A stretch of DNA of 64,000 bases from Arachis hypogaea (taxonomy: Eukaryota > Streptophyta > Magnoliopsida > Fabales > Fabaceae). Numbering within the stretch: position 1 is the first letter of the stretch; the number at the start of each line of letters is the position of its first letter. The position numbers and the translations under genes are program-made. Location: positions 65,638,054-65,702,053 of the forward strand of contig NC_092047.1 in the NCBI RefSeq assembly GCF_003086295.3, written 5' to 3'. Below the pieces are notes generated by a model that was given only the letters and a program-made list of their open reading frames with translations, had not been told where the DNA came from and ran no database searches. This document shows positions 33,402-44,458 of this stretch, piece after piece.

Positions 33402-35229
33402 ATGAAAAAGAGGGACAGAAAAATAATAATAATAGGGGTCCTTTTTACCACAGTATAGAGGTCCCTGTGTGAGTAGAAGAAAAGAAGAAGAAAAAATTCG
33501 AACACAGATGGAAGAGGGGGTTCGAATTTGGGTGAGATGAAGTGTTAGTAGATGAATAAATAAATAGAAGGAGATGAGAGAGAAGAAGAATTTTCGAAAA
33601 TAATTTTTTGAAAAAGAGTTAGTGATTTTCGAAAATAGCTTTTGAAAAAGCTTAGTAATTTTCGAAAATTAAAATCAAAAATTAAAATAATTAGTTAATT
33701 AAAAAGAAATTTTGAAAAAGAGGGAATATATTTTCGAAAATTAGAGAGAGAGTTAGTTAGGTGATTTTGAAAAAGATAAGAAACAAACAAAAAGTTAGTT
33801 AGTTAGTTGAAACAAATTTGAAAATCAATTTTGAAAAGATAAGAAGATAAGAAGTTAGAAAAGATATTTTAAAATCAATTTTTGAAAAAGATAAGATAGA
33901 AAGATATTTTTGAAAAGATATGATTGAAATTAGTTTTGAAAAAAAGATTTGATTTTTTTAAAATCACAATTAATGACTTGATTCACAAGAAATCACAAAA
34001 TATGATTCTAGAACTTAAAGTTTGAATCTTTCTTAACAAGCAAGTAACAAACTTTAAATTTTTGAATCAAAACATTAATTGATGATGTTATTTTCGAAAA
34101 TTAGGGGATAAATATAAGAAAAAGATTTTTGAAAAATATTTTTAAAATTTTCGAAAATAACTAAGAAAAATGAAAAAGATTTGATTTTTGAAAAAGATTT
34201 TGAAAAGGATAAGATTTTTAAATTGAAAATTTGATTTGACTCATAAAAACAACTAGATTTTTAAAATTTTTGAAAAAGTCAAATCTAATTTTCGAAATTT
34301 TAAGAGAGAAAAAGGGGAAGATATTTTTTTGATTTTTGAATTTTTAATGATGAGAGAGAAAAACATGAAAATGATGCAATGCATGAAAATTTTTAGATCA
34401 AAATAATGAATGCATGCAAGAATGCTATGAATGTCAAGATGAACACCAAGAACACTTTGAAGATCATGATGAACATCAAGAACTTATTTTTGAAAAATTT
34501 TTAATGCAAAGAAAATATGCAAGACACCAAACTTAAAAAGTTTTCATGTATAGACACTATGAATGCAAGAATGCATATGAAAAATAAGAAAAGACACAAA
34601 ACATGAAAACATCAAGATCAAACAAGAAGACTTACCAAGAACAACTTGAAGATCATGAAGAACACTATGAATGCATGAATTTTCGAAAAATGCAAGATGA
34701 ATATGCAATTGACACCAAACTTTAAATCTGACTCAAGACTCAAACAAGAAATACAAAATATTTTTAATTTTTATGATTTTATAATTTTTTTGTATTTTTT
34801 TTTTTGAAAATTAATGTAAAAAAAGAAAAATAAGGATTCCAAAATTTTTAATATGAATTCCAGGAATCTTGCCATGTTAGTCTAAAGCTCCAATCTGAGG
34901 GTTAGACATGGCTTAATAGCCAGTCAAGCTTTAGCATGTAACATCAGAATATACTGCTCATTACTTATCAAATTAACTTGCCTCTATGCTGATGGCTGGA
35001 AGCCCCTATCCAAAAGAATTTAGACATGGCTTTACAGCCAGTCAGGCTTCAACATGCTTCATGAAACTCTAGAATTCATTCTTAAAAACTTTAGAATAAT
35101 TTTCGAAAACATATGAGAAATTTTTGAAAGATTTTTTTTTGAAATTTTTTTTTTTTGAAAATAAAACAAAAAGAAAATTACCTAATCTGAGCAACAAGAT
35201 GAACCGTCAGTTGTCCAAACTCGAACAAT
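33402..35229 (-). other. Element D untranslated leader
   Basis: AT-rich with AAAGATTTG tracts (minus strand CAAATCTTT) and no gene. Contains AAGTTTGGTGT on the minus strand at 34524 and 34712. Near 34860-35070 there is a duplicated segment (GACATGGCTTNANAGCCAGTCA) not seen in C. Confidence 0.6.
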
Positions 35230-35246
35230 CCCCGGCAACGGCGCCA
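35230..35246 (-). other. Element D primer binding site, tRNA-Asp
   Basis: Minus strand TGGCGCCGTTGCCGGGG, perfect match as in C, 6 nt from the LTR. Confidence 0.93.
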
Positions 35247-35252
35247 AAAACT

Positions 35253-36972
35253 TGGTGCACGAAATTGTGATCTTAGGCAACGGCACTAAAAACTCTGTAC
35301 GCACGTCTTAATAAATTATTTTTCATTCACAACTTCGATACAACTAACTAGCAAGTGCACTGGGTCGTCCAAGTAATAAACCTTACGTGAGTAAGGGTCG
35401 ATCCCACGGAGATTGTTGGTATGAAGCAAGCTATGGTCACCTTGTAAATCTCAGTCAGGCGGATATCAAAAGGTTATGGATTTTTCGAAATTAAATAATA
35501 AATAAAATAAGGATAGAAATACTTATGTAAATCATTGGTGAGAATTTCAGATAAGCGCATAGAGATGCTTTCGTTCCTCTAAACTTCTGCTTTCCTGCTG
35601 TCTTCATCCAATCAATCCTACTCCTTTCCATGGCTGGCTTTATGTAAGGACATCACCGTTGTCAATGGCTACTTTTTATCCTCTCTGGAAAATGGTCCGA
35701 TGCGCTGTCACCGCATGGCTAATCGTCTGGAAGCATCACCCTTGCCAATGGCTGCATCCTATCCTCTTGTGAAAATGGTCCAAATGCTCTGTCACAGCAC
35801 GGCTAATCATCTGAGGTTCTCGATCATACTGGAATAGGATTCACCCTCCTTTTGCATCTGTCACTACGCCCAGCACTCGCGAGTTTGAAGTTCGTCACAG
35901 TCATTCAATCCCAGAGTCCTACTCGAAATACCACAGACAAGGTTTAGACTTTTCGGACTCTCATGAATGCCGCCATCAATCTAGCTTATACCACGAAGAT
36001 TCTGATTAAGAGATCCAAGAGATACTCATTCAATCTAAGGTGGAACGGAAGTGGTCGTCAGGCACGCGTTCGTGGGAGAATGATGATGATTGTCACGTTC
36101 ATCACATTCAGGTTGAAGTGCGAATGAATATCTTAGAAGCGAAATAAGTTGAATTGAATAGAAAAACAGTAGTACTTTGCATTAATCTTTGAGGAACAGC
36201 AGAGCTCCACACCTTAATCTATGGAGTGCAGAAACTCTACCGTTTGAAAATACATAAGTGAAAGGTTCAGGCATGGCCGAATGGCCAGCCCCTCTGATCT
36301 AAGAACTAGGCGTCCCCAGATATCAAAGATATTCAAAGATGTCTAATACAATAGTAAAAAGTCCTATTTATACTAAACTAGTTACTAGGGTTTACAGAAG
36401 TAAGTAATTGATGTATAAATCCACTTTCGGGGCCCACTTGGTGTGTGCTTGGGCTGAGTTTGAATGTTCCACGTGCAGAGGCTCTTTCTGGAGTTGAACG
36501 CCAGGTTATAACGTATTTCTGGCGTTCAACTCTGGTTTGTGACTTGTTTCTGGCGTTTAACTCTAGACAGCAGCGTAGAACTGGCGTTCAACGCCCTTTT
36601 ACGTCATCTAAACTCATTCAAAGTATGGACTATTATACATTGCTGGAAAGCCCTGGATGTCTACTTTTCAACGCAATTGGAAGCGCGCCATTTTGAGTTC
36701 TGTAGCTCCAGAAAATCCACTTTGAGTGAAGGGAGGTTAGAATCCAACAGCATCAGCAGTCCTTCTTCAACCTCTGAATCTGATTTTTGCTCAAGTCTCT
36801 CAATTTCAGCGAGAAAATACCTGAAATCATAGAAAAATACACAAACTCATAATAAAGTCCAGAAATGTGAATTTAACATAAAAACTAATGAAAACATCCC
36901 TAAAAGTAACTAGATTCTACTAAAAACATACTAAAAACAATGCCAAAAAGCGTATAAATTATCCGCTCATCA
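35253..36972 (-). repeat. Element D 5' LTR (1,720 bp)
   Basis: Nearly identical to 26921-28626. Palindromes 36493-36598; TATA on the minus strand at 36365-36372. Confidence 0.93.
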
Positions 36973-36977
36973 ATATC

Positions 36978-37682
36978 TAATATAGAGGACCGAGTCCGAG
37001 ATATTAGAATCTTTGTGGTATAAGTTAGAACCCATGGATGGCCATTCTTGAGATCCAGAAAGTCTAAACCTTGTCTGTGGTATTCCGAGTAGGATCTGGG
37101 AAGGGATGGCTGTGACGAGCTTCAAACTCGCGAGTGTTGGGCGTAGTGACAGACGCAAAAGGATAGTAAATCCTATTCCAGTATGATCGAGAACCGACAG
37201 ATGATTAGCCATGCAGTGACAGCGCATTGGACCATTTTCACAGAGAGGATGGGATGTAGCCATTGACAACGGTGATGCTTTACATAAAGCTTGCCATGGA
37301 AAGGAGTAGGAATGGTTGGATGAAGACAGCAGGAAAGCAAAAGTTCAGAGGAACGAAAGCACCTCTATACGCTTATCTGAAACTCTCACCAATGAATTAC
37401 ATAAGTATCTCTATCCTATTTTAATTATATTTTAGTACACTATAATCTCTTAATACATTTGAATCCGCCTGACTGAGATTTATAAGGTGACCATAGTTTG
37501 CTTCAAGCCGACAATCTCCGTGGGATCGACCCTTGCTCACGTAAGGTTTATTACTTGGACGACCCAGTGCACTTGCTGGTCAGCTGTGCAAAGTTGTGAC
37601 AAAGAATTAAGATTATGAACGTGCGTATAAAGTTTTCAGCGCCGTTACCAATGAATGGAAACGTCACGATTTCTGCGCACCA
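36978..37682 (+). repeat. Element C 3' LTR, right part
   Basis: Continues the C LTR from the ATATC duplication and matches 19167-19873; ends GCACCA followed by the GTCAC duplication. Confidence 0.93.
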
Positions 37683-37687
37683 GTCAC

Positions 37688-39343
37688 CGTTCGTGACCGG
37701 TGGATAGCATTTATGTGGTAAACTTTCAGACATTTATCTCTAGTTTTTGTTACTTTATTTTATTTTGTACTTTATCTTTGAGATCATTTTGGGATTATTG
37801 TACATATTTGTTATTGTGGATACCCCTATTTTGGTTGTTGCACACCTTTATTATATATGTATATTGCATTTTGGCTTTTGATTGTGATTAGAAAAATATT
37901 TTGGATTATTGGAACCTAATTTACCCTTTTTGTATAAGAATTGTGTTTTAATTGAAAAGAGGGTACACTAGGGAAAATTTTTAAAATTTTCTAAATCACA
38001 ACCTTGCATTAGAATAAGCTTAGTCAATATGATGAAAATTTCCAAGAATTCCATTTCTAGAGCACCATTCCAATTGGTTGAAAATTTTTTTAGAACTTGC
38101 TTGATTAATACACTTTGTGGATCATGTTTTGAGCTAGGAACACAAGCATGAGAGTTTTGAGCCTAATTGTGTGGTTACATCATATAACCACTTATTTTCA
38201 TTCTTTTGTGCATTATTCTCTTTCTATGATTGTAATCTTTGATTTGTTTGATTCTTTATGTCCACTATTTTGTGCATACATGCATTTATATGATTGAGGC
38301 CATTGTTCAAATAGCTCACTTACCCAAATAGCCTACCTTTTATCTTCCATTGTTAGCCAATTTTGAGCCTATGCTTAACTCATTTGTTCTTAATGTCAGC
38401 ACATTACAAGGCTAAGTGAAAAACAATAAATGTCCCTTGTTTGGATCTTTGATTAGCTTAGGCTAGTGAAAGTGTTCATCATTTGATTTTGGGAAAGTTG
38501 GGTTCATTGGGTAGAGATAAAAGTGTGTGTGTTTTTATTAAAAAATTTTGGGAATTAGGTACATACTCATGTATTAATCATGTGTAAACCATATGCATTG
38601 ATATTCTTGTATATATTTTGCAAAAAAAAAAAGAGAAGAAAAAATAATAATAATAATAATAATAATAAAATATAGAAATAGAAAAAGAATTACAATAAAA
38701 AGGGGACTAAAATGCCCCAAAGTTCAAAGTTTAATGATGATCAATGCATATGTGTGGTGATCAAAAGAGAATACATGAGTGTGTGTGAAAGTGAAGAATG
38801 GGTAGTTAGGATTGTTTAGAATTGTATAGGTCGTTATATAGGTTAGGTGGGAAGTTTAAGTTAATCAAAGATTCAAATTTCGAGCTCACTTGACAATATA
38901 TAACTCTGCCTTGACCCTAGCCCCGTGACAAACTATGGGAAAGTCCTCATGATATTTGTATGCATGCATAAAGTAATTGTTGATTGTTAGATGAAAAACA
39001 AATCTTATAAAGTATGATTGGGGGAGAATTGAGTGAATCAACCCCATACACTTGAGTGCCTAGAGCGGATACACATCCGGCGAGGGTTCGATCGCTCAAT
39101 TACATGTTTCCACCTATGATCATCTTTTCTTGCAAGTTTGTAAAATCTTTCAATGATTCAATCCAATTGTGGTTTGCTTTGATTGCCATTGCCTTAGCCC
39201 TTGTGCTTGCATTTATATTCTTGGAGATTGATTTATTTTGACTATGCTATTGCATTCATGTGAATAGGTTGCATATAGATAGATTGTATTTAGTTAATTT
39301 GCATTGAATAAATGTTGATACCCTTTGCTTCTTTCTTGATTTT
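37688..39343 (+). other. Element A 3' internal region
   Basis: No gene is recognised; AT-rich, with a run of A followed by an (AAT)n tract (38643-38668) and low-quality short frames. It directly continues 18196 if C is removed. Confidence 0.6.
38643..38668. repeat. (AAT)n microsatellite in element A
   Basis: About eight AAT units following an A-run in the 3' internal region of A. Confidence 0.9.
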
Positions 39344-39380
39344 AGCATGAGGACATGCTTAGTTTAAGTGTGGGGAGATT
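39344..39380 (+). promoter_or_regulatory. Hairpin plus polypurine tract before A 3' LTR
   Basis: AGCATG (39344-39349), loop AGGA, CATGCT (39354-39359), 6 nt, then AAGTGTGGGGAG (39366-39377) and the LTR at 39381. The layout matches the modules in B, C, D and G, but the arms and the purine tract differ. Confidence 0.7.
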
Positions 39381-41023
39381 TGATAAACCTCGATTTTGTG
39401 GTTTATCTTGTGCTTATTTTAGGAGATTTTATCACCTTTTCCCATATTTATTCAATGAAATAGCATGGTTTTGTAATTCTCCCTTGAATTATGCTTAAGT
39501 GTAAAAACATGATTTTTGGGCCCTTAAATTGATGATTTTAATTTACTTTAATTTCATTCGATGCCTTGATGTGTTTGTTGAGTGATTTCAGGTTCATAAG
39601 GCAAGTATTGGATGGAAGAAATGAGGAGAAAAGCATACAAAGTGGAGAATGCATGAAGAAACAAGAATTGGGAATTCATCGATGGGCGCGCACGCGTACA
39701 TGCCGCATACGCGCAGGTGAAGAAACAGCCAATCGATGCGCACGCTCACATGGCGCGTACGCGCCGATACTAGCACGTGACCCGCTTAAAGGCAAAACGC
39801 TAGGGGCGATTTCTGAGCTGCCCAAGCCCAAATCCAACTTGTTTCTGAGTGTATTTCATGCAGAATTGAAGTCCAAGCAAAGGGAGAGCAATTAGTTAGT
39901 CAACATGAGCCTTTAGTTAGTTTTCTAGAGAGAGAAGCTCCTTCTTTTCTCTAGAATTAGGTTAGGATTAGGTTAGATTGTCTTGGATCTTGAATTAATT
40001 ACTTAATCTCATCTTGTTTCTTTTATAATCTCATTTCTACATCTTGATTTCCTTAGTTCTAATGTTAATTTTTCATTTTGCTCTCTTTTGTGATGATGAA
40101 CTCATGTTAGATTTGGTTTACATTTAATGCAATTTGATGTTGATGTTTCTTTTATTGATAATTAAATTGTTGATTTACTTTCTTTGTAATTGGTAGTTGT
40201 TAGATTTTATTATTCTTGCATATTTACCATGCTTTCCTTTATTACTCACCAAGTGTTTGACAAAATGCTTGGTTGTACTTTAGAGTATACTTTGAGAATT
40301 CTTGGTTTGGAAAGAGTAATTAGGCAATCTTGAGTCATAAAAACCCAACTCATGTTGGTGATCTAGAGTTGTCAACTAGTATCATTTCCATTAACTCTAA
40401 TCTCTTGCTAATTCACTTAGTGAGTTGATCAGGACATTTGGATTGAGATTAGTTAGTCTTGTTAGACTTTCTTCAAGTGCGAAGATAATGTGATACCTTC
40501 TTCCATCTTCAGGGATGACGTAATGAGATAAATTCTTGTTTATATTTGTGATATGATTAATTAGTCTTGTTTGACATTCTCCCTATGTGAAGATGACATG
40601 ATACTTTCTTCCGTTTGTTGGAGTTGACTAAATAAGATGAATTAATCATTGTATGACTAGGATAGAAAGCCTATGATCTCAATCTTTGCCTTGAATGTCT
40701 CTCTTTACTACTTGCTTTCTTTAGTTATTTGCTTGATTTACTCTCCTTGTCATTTAAATTCTTGCCCTTTTATTTTATTGCCCCTTTTATCAACCAAACC
40801 CCATTTTACCCCTCCATAGCCAATATGCATACACTTCATTGCAATCCTAGGGAGAGGACCCGGAATTTAAATACTTTGGTTATAAATTCTTTGGGGTTTG
40901 TACATGTGACAAAACCAATATTTTTTATGTGAGATTTGTTTGTTGGTTTGGAGCTATGCTTACAACGAATTTCTTCTTTCTATGAGAGAAATTCTAGACC
41001 GACACAATAAATATCAATCATCA
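39381..41023 (+). repeat. Element A 3' LTR (1,643 bp)
   Basis: TGATAAACC to ATCATCA. Contains a CGCG-rich block at 39684-39780. The same LTR type, reversed, occurs at 44459-47364 and 51172-60018. Confidence 0.92.
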
Positions 41024-42316
41024 GTTTGATTATGATGGCTTTGATTGATGATGACTATTGATTGGTAAGGACGGAGGTTTTGTCCCGCTTGCGAGATTTT
41101 GACTGAGATATGACTAATGATTTGGTAAGGACATGGGTTTTTGTCCCGCTTGCGTCACTGATGAGACACATGCACCTAGTAAGGATGGTAATTTTGTCCC
41201 ACTTGCTCAGTGTTATGGTGGAGATATGGGATCATGATCTTGTCCCACCCACATTCTTTCTGATCGTAAGGGTGGCCGGGTACACAATCTCCTGATTAGC
41301 TAGCCCCCAAGAGAAGATTTCAAGACACTCTCTCTTGGAGATTAATTTGTGATAAATATGAGATGTTCTTCTTGGGCATACACGACAGAAAGACCTTATC
41401 TGGTTAGCTACTAGATATGTTCAGTCTGGCAATGTACTGACATATGAGTTCACGGCTAGTAGGACAGGCATGAATCATATGCATTGGTTTAAATTGTTTG
41501 GGTGTGTATTTTATTATTGTGCTTATGTGTTTTATCTGATTACGTGCTATGTATTATCTGCTTTCTCTGTGCTTGTTTGTGTATTTTAATTGTTTGATTT
41601 GATTGTGTTTGCTAGTGTATTGAGGTGATGGAGGTTGAAGCGGATTGATTTTTCAGGATTGTTTTTAGACTCTAATTTATGTGTTCAATGTATAGAAAAG
41701 AGAGATGATAGTCTTTTAGGTAGAAAACTCTTAGATGTCTTTGGTCCCATAGAAAAGATTTTAAAGATTCAGTTTACATTTCCAAATCACACTCGACTAA
41801 GAAACATTTGTATATGAAATTATATATAAGTGAAAATGATTTGAAAATAAAACCGCAAGCTTTAATAAAGATAGACTTTCCTAGAATGTGCATTGATCAG
41901 GCGTATTTGTTTCTATTACTTTTGTGGCATTTCCTTCTCCTATAGAGGATCGTGTGGTTTGGTTCTCACCCCTACATCCAATATTTTTCAGGAAAACAAA
42001 CGAAGAAGGCAAGTATTGGACATGCATTATTTGTTTTATTATCTTAGATGTTTTTCCTCATCCTTATCATTTTACATCTTGTAAAGAGGAATAGGAACTG
42101 TAACTATATAATATATGTTTGTATATTATTTGTATAAACTGTTATTATAAATAAAAAATGTGATCATGAATGGTGATGTATTTATGTATATCTGTGAGAT
42201 TTGTTTTTGAAGAAAATAAAGTGTATAAAAAATGCCTTCTATTTTAAGCTTCATTTTATTTAAAGGCTCCTACTTATTATTCTTATAGAGTTAAGTCACC
42301 GTGATATCCTTGTCTA
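41024..42316. other. Unassigned region with a short degenerate tandem repeat
   Basis: No gene. Between 41067 and 41205 there are three imperfect copies, 50-60 bp apart, of GGTAAGGAC...TTTTGTCCCGCTTGCG. The rest is AT-rich. It is probably the remains of another LTR, but I cannot name the family. Confidence 0.4.
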
Positions 42317-42502
42317 TCAAAATAGCGCAATCGAAAAGCATGACATTCTAGTAGTGAAGGTGTTACAATATGTGGCTCTAGCATTTATCAACCCAAAGGG
42401 CATTACCACATAGCAGTAGTTTTCCCTAAGAGTAATGAAAGAGGTCTTTTCTTGATCCAACATGTACAATGAGATTTGGTTGTATCCCGAATATATGTTC
42501 AT
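42317..42502 (-). pseudogene. Gypsy reverse transcriptase fragment
   Basis: A 61-codon open stretch contains YSGYNQI, EKTSFIT and CYVVMPFGLINARATY, which are motifs from the middle of a gypsy reverse transcriptase. It is an isolated relic. It differs from the RT of B, which has FLDGYSGYNQI and [14 protein letters not shown], so it comes from another lineage. Neither the VDYR motif upstream nor the catalytic box downstream is present. Confidence 0.8.
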
Positions 42503-42619
42503 AAAGGACTAGTATTGCGCACTGGTGGGTAAGTTCGTTATCCGATTTGAAGAGTCTGATATTGAGCAACCTTGGTGGTTTAGGAAGAAAAGAGGTCGGA
42601 AGGGTAGGATATAGGTTGC

Positions 42620-43232
42620 TAGCACCGTTGGGTAACAAAGTTTTTCGGTTTCGCTTATTTTGGCTCCAGGGCGATGAGCATGTGCGACTCATGTTTGACA
42701 TCATTAGGAGAATCATGGCGGAACAAGTGATGGAGCTTTTCGCCGAGTTTGGTGATGTTGGTGCAGCGGTGGTTCTGTCTATTCAACCTTTGTGCAGGAT
42801 GACCCACCTCTCACACCACCACCGATTCATGTTGTTAGTCTAGTGGAAGACATGGACGTGAATGATAAAGACTCCGACCAAGAGTACATTGCGGATAGCA
42901 ATGATAGTGATTCCTCTGAAGATGATGATGAGGAGGAATTTGTACCAGAGACGCCAGCCGAGATAGCGATGCGCTACGTTTTGCCTCCTCCCCACCCGAT
43001 TCAAGCGCTATCAGATGTACCAAGTCACTATCATACATTGGATCTGGACGTCATGCATGAGAAATCTCCGTTTTCTAATACCGGAGAAGAGGATTACAAC
43101 CTAGAGGTAGCATGGAGTTTTGGGTTAGCCACAGATTCAAAAGCAGAAATGCAATAATGTAGGGTGTTAAGAACTATAGCATTCGCAGAAGTACTGAGTA
43201 CCGAGTGGTCGAATCGGACCGATTAAAGTACC
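42620..43232 (+). pseudogene. Mutator-like (MULE) transposase N-terminal relic
   Basis: Starts in FRLFWLQGDEHVRLMFDI, shifts frame near 42770, and continues as QDDPPLTPPPIHVVSLVEDM with a long Asp/Glu/Ser stretch and EEEFVPETPAEIAMRYVLPP. It shifts again near 43110 into HRFKSRNAIM, a stop, and GVKNYSIRRSTEYRVVESDR. That last part is the start of the MULE DNA-binding region, and the frame ends at about 43232. The catalytic DDE part and zinc finger are missing. I recognise this as a common legume MULE from memory; confirm by protein search. Confidence 0.7.
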
Positions 43233-43469
43233 ACATACATAAAATCTTAGTGCTAACCTCATCCATCCGTAACTTATCTAGCGATAGACGCCATCAGAGG
43301 ACCTTCGTATCATGCTGGTACCTGCTTTGCTGTGTCAACCCTATCAACCTGTCATTGGTTACAAGAATAACACAAGTTAAATTTACGGAATGTCATAATA
43401 AGTTACAAATTCAAAACACAAGGAAGACATAAATAATAGTTACTTCACTGTCATAAGATACATGAAATC
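43233..43469. other. Unassigned spacer
   Basis: No gene or repeat recognised between the MULE relic and the plant-mobile-domain pseudogene. Confidence 0.4.
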
Positions 43470-44376
43470 CTATCCGTCATGTGGACACCACTTGGGAAAT
43501 CTCTGGTATATCCAAGACATCAACAGTGGAGTGTAGTCGGCAATGTCTGTTGTGCTTAGGTGTGTTGCAGAGCACAGCAAATGGTATGCCCATGCAAGCA
43601 CCGCCGAGACCCAAGACAACCCACAACACCTCTCAAAGTCTGCAAGCAGTAGCAGCCACTGGAGATGGACCAGGTTATTCGACTTATCCATCATCAGGTA
43701 ACCCCTGTTAGTAACAAGATGTAACACTTTGCATACTGTTGAAGTGTCTCTAGATCATCCGTCTGAGGCATATAGCGGACACGGTCGTGCAGCCATGTCA
43801 ACTTCAGCAAGAATGACTCCTTCCTCTGTGCTCCCTACTGCGCAACCACCAGAGGCCTGGTACCGAGCAGTCACTCCACCAACTCCCATGTCTCTGTGCC
43901 GTACCACCTACAGAAATCACGGAAGCACCCCCACTGGCTTTCCGTGTGCGCGTAGTATAACGACCCAACTTCTAACCCATCATGACCAAGGCTAGCAGCC
44001 AGGCGCTACTATTTAGCTGACTGTAGATACTTTAGACCATATATTAAATGTATAAATGTGAGCCTGCTAGTCGAGAATCGTGTATCTAGTCACACATATA
44101 AGAACAATTATAATTTAAGAAGTTAATACAAGAAATGGAAAAGCATAGCATATCATAATCATATCATACATGAAACGCCCGGAGGCTTAATTCATCACAA
44201 AACCCAAGTTCATACTTAATTACATACTTCATCTTTAATGCTTACAGTTGCCGGCTCACAAGAGCCACCCTAGACTGGGACACGATCTACATTATCAAAT
44301 AAATAAAAAGAGCTAGCCCTCTAAAAAGACTATTCAAGAGCGAGGGCAAGGACCACTATTATTAAGACTACTACCA

Positions 44377-44377
44377 G

Positions 44378-44457
<80 letters not shown>
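44377..44457. repeat. (TAC)n microsatellite
   Basis: About 25 near-perfect TAC/CTA units at the very edge of the truncated A-type LTR in F. Confidence 0.95.
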
Positions 44458-44458
44458 A

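Larger units (their letters stand above)
26921..36972 (-). mobile_element. Element D: non-autonomous gag-protease LTR retrotransposon inside the C 3' LTR
   Basis: LTRs are at 35253-36972 (5' in its sense) and 26921-28626 (3'). The primer site is at 35230-35246 and gag-protease at 31072-33401. The target duplication ATATC flanks it exactly. Removing D rejoins the C LTR without a gap. The two LTRs differ at few positions, mostly C/T or G/A, plus a small deletion near 28333. It is closely related to C in LTR, gag-protease, downstream remnant and 3' region, but lies in the opposite orientation. Confidence 0.95.
18197..37682 (+). mobile_element. Element C: non-autonomous gag-protease LTR retrotransposon, carrying nested D
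   Basis: The 5' LTR is at 18197-19873. The 3' LTR is split into 25953-26920 and 36978-37682 by element D. The 5-bp direct repeat GTCAC flanks the whole (18192-18196 and 37683-37687). The primer site is intact. The only coding capacity is gag plus protease (21378-23708) and a remnant downstream ORF; there is no reverse transcriptase, RNase H or integrase anywhere inside. It must have been moved by proteins of another element, probably B-like, whose LTR and 3' region it shares. Confidence 0.92.
1..41023 (+). mobile_element. Element A: old Ty3/gypsy-type LTR retrotransposon, host of nested elements B and C(D)
   Basis: The window opens inside the 5' LTR. Positions 1-943 align base for base, apart from scattered differences, with 40082-41023, the right part of a complete LTR at 39381-41023. 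The 5' LTR is followed by a tRNA-Asp-type primer binding site and the 3' LTR is preceded by a G-rich polypurine tract, so the two copies bracket one element. Its own sequence is 1-2632, 14163-18196 and 37688-41023; the rest is insertions. The C insertion is proven by a GTCAC duplication. The A-B boundary at 14162 has no matching duplication because the 3' end of B is missing. That 14163-18196 belongs to A rather than to another element is inferred from position. The left LTR start and the element's target duplication lie outside the window. Confidence 0.75.
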
